The notes under the pieces were generated by a model that saw nothing but the letters and a program-made list of their open reading frames with translations, was not told the origin of the DNA and did no database searches. Made by a program: the position numbers and the translations under genes. A DNA stretch of 64,000 bases, from assembly GCF_001046875.1 (NCBI RefSeq), contig NZ_HF571038.1, positions 70,344 through 134,343 on the forward strand, given 5' to 3'. The DNA comes from Nostocoides jenkinsii Ben 74. Lineage in GTDB: Bacteria; Actinomycetota; Actinomycetes; Actinomycetales; Dermatophilaceae. Shown here in pieces: positions 25,802-34,023 of the stretch (positions within the stretch are counted from its first letter, which is position 1; the number at the start of each line of letters is the position of its first letter).

Positions 25802-26476
25802 TCAGCGGGCCGACCACAGTTCGCCCAGGTGGCTCGCCTCGTTGAAGCTCATCAGATGTATGCCGCGCGCCCCCACCCGCACTTGGGTCACCGAGGCGTT
25901 GACGACGGTCCGCTGCAGCCGGTCCCAGACCAGCGGCCCCCCGTCGAGCAGGTGCGCACCGATCGCGCTGATGACACCACCCGAGGTGACGACGACCGCG
26001 TCCTCCTTGGGAGCGAGGGTCGCGGCCAGCGATTCCAGGGCAGCCGAGGCTCGGGCGGTGAACGCGGCATACGTCTCGGGGTAGTCGCCCTCGCCGAGGA
26101 CCCAGCGGCGCAAGGCTGCGGCATACACCACATCGAAGGCGCGGGCATCAAAGGCGCGGCGCTCGACGGAGGCTGCGCTCGCGGCATACACCGGATCCTC
26201 GGCGGGCAGGGCGGCGAGCACGGCAAGGTGGTCGTACTCATCCCACGCCGGGTCACATTCCGGCGCGACCCTCCAACCCGCCGCCGCTGCCGCAGCTGCC
26301 CTCGAATCTCGTTGCCGAATAAGCTCACCCGAGATCAGTCGGACCGGATCGATGCCCTGCCTGGCGAGCCACGCCCCGGTCGCGGCGGCCTGCCGGTGCC
26401 CCAACTCGCTCAACGCGTCATAGTTCTCGGCGCCCCACGACGCCTGCCCGTGCCGAACCAGGAAGATCCGGCTCAT
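25802..26476 (-). CDS. histidine phosphatase (phosphoglycerate-mutase-like) family protein
   Basis: The 224-residue protein starts MSRIFLVRHGQASWG, containing the phosphoaccepting His of the RHG motif. The second family His region appears as VVVTSGGVISAIGAHLL, where His is not in the usual place, so the exact activity is uncertain. Members remove phosphate from small molecules or proteins. The ATG at 26476 overlaps the kinase gene stop by four bases (ATGA). Its place next to a small-molecule kinase and an acyl-CoA dehydrogenase suggests it may act on a phosphorylated pathway intermediate. Confidence 0.85.
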   Translation of the reverse strand: MSRIFLVRHGQASWGAENYDALSELGHRQAAATGAWLARQGIDPVRLISGELIRQRDSRAAAAAAAGWRVAPECDPAWDEYDHLAVLAALPAEDPVYAASAASVERRAFDARAFDVVYAAALRRWVLGEGDYPETYAAFTARASAALESLAATLAPKEDAVVVTSGGVISAIGAHLLDGGPLVWDRLQRTVVNASVTQVRVGARGIHLMSFNEASHLGELWSAR

Positions 26477-27564
26477 CCGAGCAACTCCGTGCACCGGGCG
26501 TCGAGAATCCGGACGAACATTCCCATGCCGGCGGCCTTCGGATTCGTGGTCTGCCCATGGAACGCGCGGTAGTAGATCTGCTGCGCGATGACGGCGAGCC
26601 GGAAGGTGCCGAAGAGTTCGTAGAAGCGCCGGTCCTGCGCGCTGATCGTGAGCCCGTGCTGCTCACCGTAGGCCGTCCATACCTGCTCCCGAGTCCACAT
26701 CCCCGGGGCATTGGTCGGCTGCAGCCGGATGGCCTGCATCGCATCGGGGTCATCGGCCTGCGACCAGTACGCCAGCGCCGAGCCGACGTCCATGAGCGGG
26801 TCACCGACGGTCGACAGCTCCCAATCCAACACTCCCGCAACGCGACTCACATCATCCGCGGCGAGCACGAGATTGTCGAAGCGGAAGTCGTTGTGGATCA
26901 TCGTATGGGCGTGGTCGTCCGGCTGATGCGCGTCGAGCCACGCCATAACCTCGGCAAAGTCGCCGACATCCTCCGTGCGCGCTCGCCGGAAGCGCTCGGT
27001 CCAGCCGCCGACCTGGCGGGCGACATAGCCCGGGCCGCGGTCGAGTTCCCGCAAGCCCGAGGCGTCGAGATCGGCCGTATGGAGGGCGACGAGCGCATCA
27101 ACAAAGGTGCCGCACAAGCGATCTCGTGCGGCCCCGTCATCGAGCCCGACCCCCTCGGGGAAGTCGCGCCGCAGGATCAACCCCTCGACGCGCTCCATGA
27201 CATAGAACTCAGAGCCGATGACCGACTCGTCGCCGCAGTAGCCGATCATCCGGGGTACGAGCGGATAAACGGGCGCGAGGGCGTCCTGGATACGGTATTC
27301 GCGCGCCATGTCGTGCGCGCCTTTGGCCTTGGTGCCCGACGGCGGACGCCGCAAGATGAGGTCGCGCTCGGGCCAACGCAGGAGGTAGGTCAGGTTGGAG
27401 GCGCCGCCCCCGAACTGCTGCACCTCCGGCTCAGCGTCCAAACCAGAAGCGTCAACGGCGTTGCCGCGCAACCATTCCGCGACGGCGGCGGCATCGAAGG
27501 CGTCCTCGTCCCGCACGGCTCCCGCACCGGCCACTGGCTCGCCACCGGTCACATGATCGCTCAC
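26473..27564 (-). CDS. APH-type phosphotransferase of the acyl-CoA dehydrogenase-linked family
   Basis: This kinase-fold protein has 363 residues and resembles the aminoglycoside phosphotransferase domain of ACAD10/ACAD11 and the LvaA kinase. The nucleotide loop is FGGGASNLTYLLRW, the catalytic loop is MIHNDFRFDNLVL and the metal-binding region is GVLDWELSTVGDPLMDVG. These relatives phosphorylate 4-hydroxyacyl-CoA. It overlaps its neighbours on both sides by four bases, so it is fully coupled to the SDR and phosphatase genes. Antibiotic resistance is unlikely given this context. Confidence 0.9.
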   Translation of the reverse strand: MSDHVTGGEPVAGAGAVRDEDAFDAAAVAEWLRGNAVDASGLDAEPEVQQFGGGASNLTYLLRWPERDLILRRPPSGTKAKGAHDMAREYRIQDALAPVYPLVPRMIGYCGDESVIGSEFYVMERVEGLILRRDFPEGVGLDDGAARDRLCGTFVDALVALHTADLDASGLRELDRGPGYVARQVGGWTERFRRARTEDVGDFAEVMAWLDAHQPDDHAHTMIHNDFRFDNLVLAADDVSRVAGVLDWELSTVGDPLMDVGSALAYWSQADDPDAMQAIRLQPTNAPGMWTREQVWTAYGEQHGLTISAQDRRFYELFGTFRLAVIAQQIYYRAFHGQTTNPKAAGMGMFVRILDARCTELLG

Positions 27565-28346
27565 TTCGCGGCCTTCCTGGCCAACCGTTGCGCGCCCTTC
27601 CCGAACGCGCGGTCGTACAGCGGGCGAGCGAAGCGCTTGGTCCCGTAGGCGGCATACCCCTGCCGGTCGGTGAGGATGACCGGCCGGTCCTTCTCGATGC
27701 CGCGTAGCACCTTGGCCGCGATGTCGTCCGCGCTCGCGCCAGCCTTGGTGATCAGCCGAACCGCCGTCTTCTCCATCTCCTCGTCCTTCCCCTGCAGCGA
27801 GGTGTGCAGGTTGGTCCGGAAGAAGGACGGACAGACGACATTGACGGCAATACCGAAGGGCGCCAACTCAAATCGCAGTGTCTCCGACAGCGCCACGACT
27901 CCGGCCTTCGCCGCGTTGTAGGACGACATGGCCGGCCCATGCACGAGTCCGGCGAGTGAGGCAACATTGACGATCCGCCCCGATCCCCGCTCCTTCAGCA
28001 GCGGCACGAACGTCTGGCAGCCCCGCACCACACCAAGCAGATTGATGTCGATGACCCGCTCCCAGTCCGCGAAGGCCTCGACGTCGATCCGCCCACCGGT
28101 GGCCACGCCGGCGTTGTTAACCAGCAGGTCCAGCCCGCCCCACCGCTCGCGCACGTCTGCGAGCGCCGCATCCCAGTCCTGCTGGCTGCGCACGTCGAGC
28201 CGGACGTATGCCGCCCCCTCCGGCACGCTGTCCGGCCGCTCCTCCGCGAGGTCCCCGACGAGGACCTCGTCCCCGCGAGCGAGCATCGCCGTGGCCAAGG
28301 CGAGCCCAAGCCCGGACGCCCCGCCGGTGATGAGCACCCGACTCAC
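27561..28346 (-). CDS. short-chain dehydrogenase/reductase (SDR)
   Basis: This NAD(P)-dependent oxidoreductase of 261 residues has TGGASGLGLALA at residues 7-18, an acidic residue after the second strand (VGDLAEE) that favours NAD, the NNAG motif (LLVNNAGVATGG), Ser in NVASLAG and YxxxK as SSYNAAKAG. The C-terminus is basic and hydrophobic. It is coupled by ATGA to the acyl-CoA dehydrogenase before it and the kinase after it. A dehydrogenase acting on a hydroxyacyl intermediate of the same pathway is likely. Confidence 0.9.
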   Translation of the reverse strand: MSRVLITGGASGLGLALATAMLARGDEVLVGDLAEERPDSVPEGAAYVRLDVRSQQDWDAALADVRERWGGLDLLVNNAGVATGGRIDVEAFADWERVIDINLLGVVRGCQTFVPLLKERGSGRIVNVASLAGLVHGPAMSSYNAAKAGVVALSETLRFELAPFGIAVNVVCPSFFRTNLHTSLQGKDEEMEKTAVRLITKAGASADDIAAKVLRGIEKDRPVILTDRQGYAAYGTKRFARPLYDRAFGKGAQRLARKAAK

Positions 28347-29623
28347 TGGGCCGCCCCAACGGCCATCGCCTTCTTGGCGTAGGGCGCCAGCATCAGCCGC
28401 GAGACCACTCCGAGGTGGACCTCGTCAGGGCCGTCGGCGAGACGCAGGGAGCGCGCTCCGGCATACGCCGCCGCGAGGGGGAAGTCCGGGCCGGTCCCGC
28501 CCCCGCCGTGGATCTGGATCGCGAAATCGATGACCTCACAAGCCATTCTTGGCACGGCGACCTTGATCTCGGAGACCTCGCTCAGCGAGGCGGCGGAGCC
28601 GAAGGTGTCGAGCTTCCACGCGGCGTGCAAGACATGCAGGCGAGCCTGGTTGATCTTGATCCGCGCCTCGGCGAACTTCTCGCGGTTGCCACCCAATTGC
28701 GCGAGCGGTTTGCCGAACGCCACGCGACTGACCGAGCGCTGCAGCGCCAGATCCAGGCACTTCTCGGTCAAGCCAATCAGCCGCATGCAGTGGTGCACGC
28801 GCCCCGGTCCGAGCCGGCCCTGCGCGATCTCGAAGGCCCGCCCCGGACCGCCGATGATGTGATCGACGGGCAGCCGCACATCGGTCAAGGTGACCTCACC
28901 GTGCCCGAGCGGCTCGTCATACTGCCCAAGCGTGGAGAGCATCCGCTCGACCCTGACTCCTGGGTGGTCCATCGGGACCACGACCATCGAATGCCGGTGG
29001 TGGCGATCTGCATTCGGGTCGGTGACCGCCATATAGATGCCGACCTTGCAGTCGGGATGGCCGGCACCGGAGGACCACCACTTGCGGCCGTTGAGGACGA
29101 CCTCGTCGCCGTCGATCTCGGCGCGCGCCTGCATATTCGTCGCATCGGAGCTCGCCACACCGGGCTCGGTCATCAGGAAGGCCGAGCGGACCTTGCCGTC
29201 GAGCAGCGGCTCGAGCCAGCGGTCCTTCTGGGCATGCGAGCCGTACTTCAGCAGCACCTCCATGTTGCCCGTGTCCGGCGCATTGGAGTTGAAGATCAGC
29301 GGCGCGATGAACGAGCGGCCCATCTGCTCGGCTACCGGCGCATAGTCGAGATTCGACAACCCGGCGCCGCCATCGGTGCCGAAGCGCTCGGCATACGGCC
29401 CCTCGTGCCCGGCGGGCAGGAAGAGATTCCACAGACCCTGGCGGCGCGCCTCGGCCTTCGCCTCCTCGATCCGCGGATCGATGCGCCACGGATCCTCACC
29501 ACGCAGCCGGCGCGCCGCGACATCGGCGACGAGTTCGGCCTCCAGGGGCTCGACGTGGGTGTCGACAAATTCCCGAACCCGGGCGGACAGATCGGCGGCG
29601 CGGGGCGACAGGCTGAAGTCCAT
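28343..29623 (-). CDS. acyl-CoA dehydrogenase (ACAD10/11-like)
   Basis: This FAD-dependent acyl-CoA dehydrogenase family protein has 426 residues: an N-terminal helical domain, the central beta domain with MTEPGVASSDATNM and GRKWWSSGA, and the C-terminal helical domain with IQIHGGGGTGPDFPLAAAY. Near the end it reads LRLADGPDEVH, the form seen in ACAD10/11-like proteins, where ordinary acyl-CoA dehydrogenases have the catalytic Glu in an EGT motif. With the adjacent kinase this suggests removal of phosphate from a phosphorylated hydroxyacyl-CoA rather than simple oxidation. The start at 29623 lies a few bases from the predicted transcription start. Confidence 0.9.
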   Translation of the reverse strand: MDFSLSPRAADLSARVREFVDTHVEPLEAELVADVAARRLRGEDPWRIDPRIEEAKAEARRQGLWNLFLPAGHEGPYAERFGTDGGAGLSNLDYAPVAEQMGRSFIAPLIFNSNAPDTGNMEVLLKYGSHAQKDRWLEPLLDGKVRSAFLMTEPGVASSDATNMQARAEIDGDEVVLNGRKWWSSGAGHPDCKVGIYMAVTDPNADRHHRHSMVVVPMDHPGVRVERMLSTLGQYDEPLGHGEVTLTDVRLPVDHIIGGPGRAFEIAQGRLGPGRVHHCMRLIGLTEKCLDLALQRSVSRVAFGKPLAQLGGNREKFAEARIKINQARLHVLHAAWKLDTFGSAASLSEVSEIKVAVPRMACEVIDFAIQIHGGGGTGPDFPLAAAYAGARSLRLADGPDEVHLGVVSRLMLAPYAKKAMAVGAAQ

Positions 29624-29630
29624 GCCCTTG

Positions 29631-29661
29631 ACCCTAACGGCTTATTGAGCGATGCTCAATA
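29631..29661. promoter_or_regulatory. TetR operator and promoter of the acyl-CoA dehydrogenase operon
   Basis: TATTGAGC-GAT-GCTCAATA (29643-29661) is a perfect eight-base-arm inverted repeat that includes the ATG of the TetR gene. On the minus strand TTGAGC (29659 to 29654) and TAGGGT (29636 to 29631) are 17 bases apart, a plausible promoter whose -35 lies inside the repeat. A bound TetR dimer could block both genes. Confidence 0.7.
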
Positions 29662-30254
29662 GCGTGCCGAGTCGCGACGATCACAGCACCCCACCGCCGG
29701 GTCGTGTGCGGCTGAGCCCGGACGAGCGGCGCCGCCAACTGCTCGGGATCGGTCTCCGCAAGTTTGTCGAGCGCCCCGCGATGGACCTCTCCCTGGACGA
29801 GGTCGCGACTGAGGCGGGAGTTTCGCGAGGCCTGCTCTTCCACTACTTCCCCACAAAGGCCCTCTTCCACGAGGCCGTCGTCGCGGCCGCCGGGCGCCGG
29901 GTGCTGCGGACGGTTCGGCCCGATCCCGACGCGAGCGGGGAGGAGGCGATTCGGCAACTGGCAGAACGCTTTATCGCCCAGATCGTGCGCCGGCACGACT
30001 TCTATCTCGCCCTCGTCTATGGCCAGTCCGGTCCGCTCGCCGATCTCGACGACCCCGGCGCCACCGCGACGAGCCTGCGTTCCGGGATCGCCGAGCACGT
30101 ATGCCGTGCCCTCCCCGCGACGGACCCCCGCGTCGCCCACGCCTGGGTCGCGTATGTCGAGGATCGCGCCCTCCAGTTGCCCCCCGGCTCGGAATTACAC
30201 GCCTTGACCACGCACTGTGTCACCGCTTTGCGTGCGCTATCGCGGATATCCTGA
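29652..30254 (+). CDS. TetR-family transcriptional regulator
   Basis: The 200-residue regulator has an N-terminal helix-turn-helix (LSLDEVATEAGVSRGLLFHYFPTKALFHEA, residues about 46-75) and a helical ligand-binding domain. It is divergent from the acyl-CoA dehydrogenase operon and separated by 28 bases. The ATG at 29652 lies within the palindrome that is its likely operator; a GTG four codons later (29664) is an alternative. No ribosome binding site is seen, so the mRNA may be nearly leaderless. The ligand is probably an acyl-CoA or fatty acid of the pathway. Overlapping short hairpins follow the coding end (30251-30274). Confidence 0.9.
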   Translation: MLNSVPSRDDHSTPPPGRVRLSPDERRRQLLGIGLRKFVERPAMDLSLDEVATEAGVSRGLLFHYFPTKALFHEAVVAAAGRRVLRTVRPDPDASGEEAIRQLAERFIAQIVRRHDFYLALVYGQSGPLADLDDPGATATSLRSGIAEHVCRALPATDPRVAHAWVAYVEDRALQLPPGSELHALTTHCVTALRALSRIS

Positions 30255-30384
30255 AAGTCCCCCGTTTCAGGGACTACCGCGTTACGCCGCCCAATTGCAT
30301 AGTTGAACCGTCACCTCTTGCCAGAACGGCAGACTAATGTCGACTGAGCCTCGACATCTTTAGGCACTATCCGGGGAGATCGCT

Positions 30385-31140
30385 TTGCAGTGCCACAACT
30401 GCCGGCTGCACATGGCTGACGACGACGATTTCTGCGGTGGCTGCGGCACGGCCCGCCCGCCCGGCTCTCAGGTCAAGCTCGGGGCATCCATGCCGACTGG
30501 AGCGTCATCCGACGAGAGTGGCGCAAGGCATGACGGCACCGTGGGCAGCCATGACCCAACGTCTCTCCCCCCGAAAACAGCCAACCCACCGACGATCAAC
30601 CCTGTCCTCACACCGACACTGGCAGAGTCCAAGCCCGACGCCGCACCTACCCCATCTCCCCCTCCGGTGCCGCTCGCGCCTGCCACGCCGCGGCGAAAGA
30701 AGAAGCGCCGAATACTCAAGTTTGTGGTGTTGCCACTCGCGCTCCTTGTCGGGACGTCAGAACTCATTGACCTTATCAACTCCGGGATCAAAAACGGAAG
30801 TGGCGAAGTGACGTCGGATAACACCGGCGCGGCATCCACGCCAACGTCGGCCTCCAGCAAGCCGAAGAGGATCAAGATCCCGGCCACCTCGCGCATATGC
30901 GGCAAGGCAAACACCAAGATCACAGTCAATACCTACGCCGGTACACGTGACACTCCGTGTAGCTTCGCTTTAGCTGTCCGCACCGCCTATTTGGATATCC
31001 CATCCAAGAAACGCAAAGGAGCAGTCAACCTCAATGCCTATAGCTCAATTAGCAGAAAGAACTTGCGCGTTAAGTGCGAGAACACAATTCCACTGCGGTG
31101 TACGAGCGGCGACTTCGTGATCTACCTTAAGGCGCGCTAG
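30385..31140 (+). CDS. zinc-ribbon single-pass membrane protein
   Basis: The 251-residue protein starts with a zinc ribbon (CHNC and CGGC, residues 3-24). A long Pro/Ser/Thr-rich stretch, a basic cluster RRKKKRR and one transmembrane helix (ILKFVVLPLALLVGTSELI) near residue 115 follow. The outer domain of about 110 residues has four Cys (RICGK, TPCSF, VKCEN, LRCTSG) that could form two disulfides. The start is TTG at 30385 with GGGGAG six bases upstream. Base composition is more AT-rich than the flanks, suggesting transfer. It converges on the TerD gene and marks the edge of the GTPase cluster. The function is unknown. Confidence 0.75.
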   Translation: MQCHNCRLHMADDDDFCGGCGTARPPGSQVKLGASMPTGASSDESGARHDGTVGSHDPTSLPPKTANPPTINPVLTPTLAESKPDAAPTPSPPPVPLAPATPRRKKKRRILKFVVLPLALLVGTSELIDLINSGIKNGSGEVTSDNTGAASTPTSASSKPKRIKIPATSRICGKANTKITVNTYAGTRDTPCSFALAVRTAYLDIPSKKRKGAVNLNAYSSISRKNLRVKCENTIPLRCTSGDFVIYLKAR

Positions 31141-31163
31141 GCACCGCCGCAAGAATTAATACT

Positions 31164-31198
31164 GGTGCCGGCGTCAACCAGTGGCTCACGCCGGCACC
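31164..31198. terminator. bidirectional terminator hairpin
   Basis: GGTGCCGGCGT (31164-31174) and ACGCCGGCACC (31188-31198) are perfect reverse complements with a 13-base loop. It lies between the convergent stops of the zinc-ribbon gene and the TerD gene, so it can serve both transcripts. Confidence 0.75.
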
Positions 31199-31208
31199 GT
31201 CTCGATCA

Positions 31209-31790
31209 TTAGCCCGCTACTAGGCCGTGCGCCGCGAGTGCACCACCCAGTCCGCCCGGCGTGAAGTCGCCGATCGCATGAAAGGTCCAATCGGCCTCTT
31301 GCCGCTCCAGTTCGGCGAAAATGAGGCAATCCTGGCCCGTTGCGCCCTGCGACAGTGAGAACCTTGCCAGTTCGCGATTGTCGCTCTGGTTAACAATGCG
31401 GATGAAGGCATTCGCAACCAAGCCGAAATGCTGACCGCGGCTCGCAGCCTCGTGAATGCTGACCACAACCCGCAGCCTGACGACTGCGCTAGGAACCTTG
31501 GACAGGGTCATAAGAATCTGCTCGTCGTCGCCATCGCCAACCCCGGTCATGCTGTCACCGCAGTGCGTCACAGCGCCCGAGTTGTGCACCTTGTTTCCGT
31601 AGAACACGAAGTCACTATCCGTGACGCATCGAGACCATGAGTCCGTCAAGAACACGGACGCATCAAGGTCGAACGGTGCCCCAGTGTCTGCGGGGTCCCA
31701 TCCCAGGCCGACCAGCACGTTGTCCAGGGGCGCCGGACCCGACTCCTTTGCGAGAGAGATAACGCCGCCTTTAGAGAGAGATATAGCCAT
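31209..31790 (-). CDS. TerD-family calcium-binding stress protein
   Basis: The 193-residue protein has the TerD fold. The calcium-binding residues are seen in LGWDPADTGAPFDLDASVF near residue 30 and in a second acidic stretch, SMTGVGDGDDEQI. Family members bind calcium and occur in stress and conflict gene clusters; the tellurite name is historical. It is the last gene of the long minus-strand operon, 44 bases after the GTPase gene. Here it probably works with the GTPase and the VWA protein rather than in metal resistance, because no other ter metal genes are present. Confidence 0.92.
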   Translation of the reverse strand: MAISLSKGGVISLAKESGPAPLDNVLVGLGWDPADTGAPFDLDASVFLTDSWSRCVTDSDFVFYGNKVHNSGAVTHCGDSMTGVGDGDDEQILMTLSKVPSAVVRLRVVVSIHEAASRGQHFGLVANAFIRIVNQSDNRELARFSLSQGATGQDCLIFAELERQEADWTFHAIGDFTPGGLGGALAAHGLVAG

Positions 31791-31834
31791 CTATTGCACC
31801 CTTCTCGAGTTGAGTTTCTGTTGCACTTTCCAGA

Positions 31835-32992
31835 TCAAGCCGAAGGCACGACCCCCTTCTCGTTGAGGATCCATAGAAGCGGATCCAGAACCCGGAATGG
31901 GGTGATTCCGTGGTCGGGCAAGAGCTCCCCGTCGGCAGCTGCTCCCAACGCGGAAGTTGCAAAGAATCGGTGTGGCAGCACAACTTTGGTCGCGGGATTT
32001 TCGACCATATTGACGATGGACGTGCCGTTGAGAAGCATCAAGGTGGACCGGACCTCTTCACTGAGCAGCAGGCCATCCGCCTGGTCATACGCCGGCCCGC
32101 CGATTGTGCGCTTGGGGGCTTCACGCACGAGCGTGGTCCCGGCATTGGCAAAGACCGGGCTCAGCGGGCTATTTTGCTCACCCAACGCTTGCAAGGCATC
32201 GACTTTGGCGAGGCAAACAGCCAAGTGCGGGCGACCGTTGGAAATGTGTTTCAATACGGTTCCAAGCACGCGTTGCGGGTCCTGCCCCGGTTCACCCTGC
32301 CGTGGTATCACGCTCTCTAGAGCGTCGCGGATACTTCTTATCGCGAGCGGGTCAAAGAGAAAGATGACGAGGTCAGCCCGCCCCAGGAAGCTGAGATTCA
32401 GTGACGAGTCAGACTTCTCAAGATCTTCTCCCGCGATATCACGGAAGGCCAAATAGCGATGCTTTCCATTCAACTGCCCCAGGCTGTAGAGAAGTGAACG
32501 TGCGATTCCCGGCGGGGTCGCCGGGTATGCCTTCCCCGTGAGAATCTGGTCGAGGTATTCCTTGCTTTCATCTGTCTGCGAATACCGTGACTCGAAGGTA
32601 AGGGCTGAACGGAGTTCCTCGACCAATTTCTCCACGAAAAGGCGCATGACCCCGATCGAGACAGACTTTCCGGTCGCTCGAGCGCCGGTCAATGCAACAC
32701 AAATGACATCGGAAGTGTCGATATCTTTGGGGATGGGTTGCTGACACACGAGGCACGACCGTTCCATGTGTGCGCCGCACTTCGTGCAGTGCTGCTCCAG
32801 ACGGGGCGTCCACGGTCCGCGGTGGTCTTTCGGACGCACCTCGCGGCGACGTTGCTTGATCTTCATTTCACGACCGAGATACGCCTTCACCGCAGGATGC
32901 TCCGTCGCCTCGCTCGCGCAATCGCGGTTCACGCACTGCCAACTGGCCTCTACTGTGCCGACATCAGTGAAGCAGAGCGGGCACTTACTCAT
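31835..32992 (-). CDS. zinc-ribbon GTPase of the double-GTPase (DO-GTPase) type
   Basis: The 385-residue protein has two N-terminal zinc ribbons: CPLC with CVNRDC (residues 4-25) and CTKC with CLVC (69-83). A P-loop GTPase domain follows. Walker A is GARATGKS (103-110), the G3 motif is DIAGED (185-190), and LAKVDAL near 257 may be the G4 motif. It resembles the family called double-GTPase 2 in domain databases, named from memory. The ATG at 32992 overlaps the VWA gene stop by four bases. It probably hydrolyses GTP in the cytoplasm as a switch for the system. The effector is unknown. Confidence 0.8.
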   Translation of the reverse strand: MSKCPLCFTDVGTVEASWQCVNRDCASEATEHPAVKAYLGREMKIKQRRREVRPKDHRGPWTPRLEQHCTKCGAHMERSCLVCQQPIPKDIDTSDVICVALTGARATGKSVSIGVMRLFVEKLVEELRSALTFESRYSQTDESKEYLDQILTGKAYPATPPGIARSLLYSLGQLNGKHRYLAFRDIAGEDLEKSDSSLNLSFLGRADLVIFLFDPLAIRSIRDALESVIPRQGEPGQDPQRVLGTVLKHISNGRPHLAVCLAKVDALQALGEQNSPLSPVFANAGTTLVREAPKRTIGGPAYDQADGLLLSEEVRSTLMLLNGTSIVNMVENPATKVVLPHRFFATSALGAAADGELLPDHGITPFRVLDPLLWILNEKGVVPSA

Positions 32993-33987
32993 ACCGCCAC
33001 CGCCTTTCCGCAGAGGCTTTCCTGGGCGAAGCAGCCCCGCAGGAGATCCTTGGCCAATGCGGTGAGTCGATGCTCGTCCGCGGGATCGCGCGGCCACACT
33101 GTGATATCTACGTGGCCCACGCGCGCAGGCGCCGAGGCCGAGTTGGCGACAACGACGAGGTGACGGGCCTGCCCGTCGATGTCAGCGAATGTCGCTAGGC
33201 CGCCTGGCAATTCGTCGGTGACGAGATACACGACTGTCGGCTCGTCGGAGGCTGGAACCACGTCCGGCAGGTCCAGCGTGATTCCCAACCGGTACGGTGA
33301 TTCGCTGAGGCTCGCTAGCAGGGACTCCGGCGATTCGAATCGACGACGTGGTCGACCCGCGAGATGCCACTCCAACCGTCTGGCGCGCCCCCCGAGTACG
33401 GCATGAATCCCCGTGATTGCCGTTGCGACTTCGGCTAGTGCCCTCATGGCGGAGTTCGTCTTCATTGAGCCGGACGGATCGACAACGACCACTACGTGCG
33501 CCCGTTGCGGCTCCGGAACCATCGGCATACCCAGCACCCGACGGGCTGCAGCAGCCATGGCCGCGGCCTCGCGCGTGAGACCCTCCGGGTCCTCAGTTGC
33601 CCCGGCCGGGCGGCTGAAGGTGATCCACTCATCCGCGATCCCCACGGAGACCAAATCCGCTATCGGCATACCGCCAAGCCCACCCAACGTCCAGGAAATG
33701 CCGTCCTGTCCGACGAGGAGTGATACGTGCACCGGAGGTGTTGCGGGGAAAGGGCTTCCGTCTGCCCGGGCGACGGAGATCAGCATTTGGGGAGGCAGAT
33801 CGGCGACCGGACGGTTGAACATTCCGAGATAGCCGGTTCCATGCTGTGCCCAAATCCCCTCCATCGGAGGCCGGGCGTCGGTGCTGCGCAGGTTCAATCG
33901 CAGCGGCTCGTCTCCGAGAACCGCGGCGATCTCAATCCGTCCGCGGCGAAGTCCAACTGGCTGTTGCCCGAGTTCATAGTTGGTCAT
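32989..33987 (-). CDS. cytosolic von Willebrand factor A domain protein
   Basis: The 332-residue protein has an N-terminal beta-rich domain of about 150 residues and a VWA domain with an intact metal site, DPSGSMK (Asp170, Ser172, Ser174). A conserved-looking Asp occurs in YLVTDELPGG. No signal peptide or membrane helix is present. VWA proteins often act as metal-dependent adaptors that bring together a P-loop NTPase and its targets. Coupling to the GTPase gene by ATGA suggests the two are made in equal amounts and bind each other. Confidence 0.88.
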   Translation of the reverse strand: MTNYELGQQPVGLRRGRIEIAAVLGDEPLRLNLRSTDARPPMEGIWAQHGTGYLGMFNRPVADLPPQMLISVARADGSPFPATPPVHVSLLVGQDGISWTLGGLGGMPIADLVSVGIADEWITFSRPAGATEDPEGLTREAAAMAAAARRVLGMPMVPEPQRAHVVVVVDPSGSMKTNSAMRALAEVATAITGIHAVLGGRARRLEWHLAGRPRRRFESPESLLASLSESPYRLGITLDLPDVVPASDEPTVVYLVTDELPGGLATFADIDGQARHLVVVANSASAPARVGHVDITVWPRDPADEHRLTALAKDLLRGCFAQESLCGKAVAV

Positions 33988-34023
33988 CAGTTTTCCTTTT
34001 GTGAGGCGCCAAAGGTGGATTGC

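Noticed and set aside
26473-27564. Aminoglycoside resistance gene
   Set aside because: The fold is shared, but the operon with an acyl-CoA dehydrogenase and SDRs fits the acyl-CoA-linked kinase family.
31209-31790. Tellurite resistance operon
   Set aside because: Only one TerD protein is present, without TerB, TerC or other ter metal genes. The context is a GTPase/VWA system.
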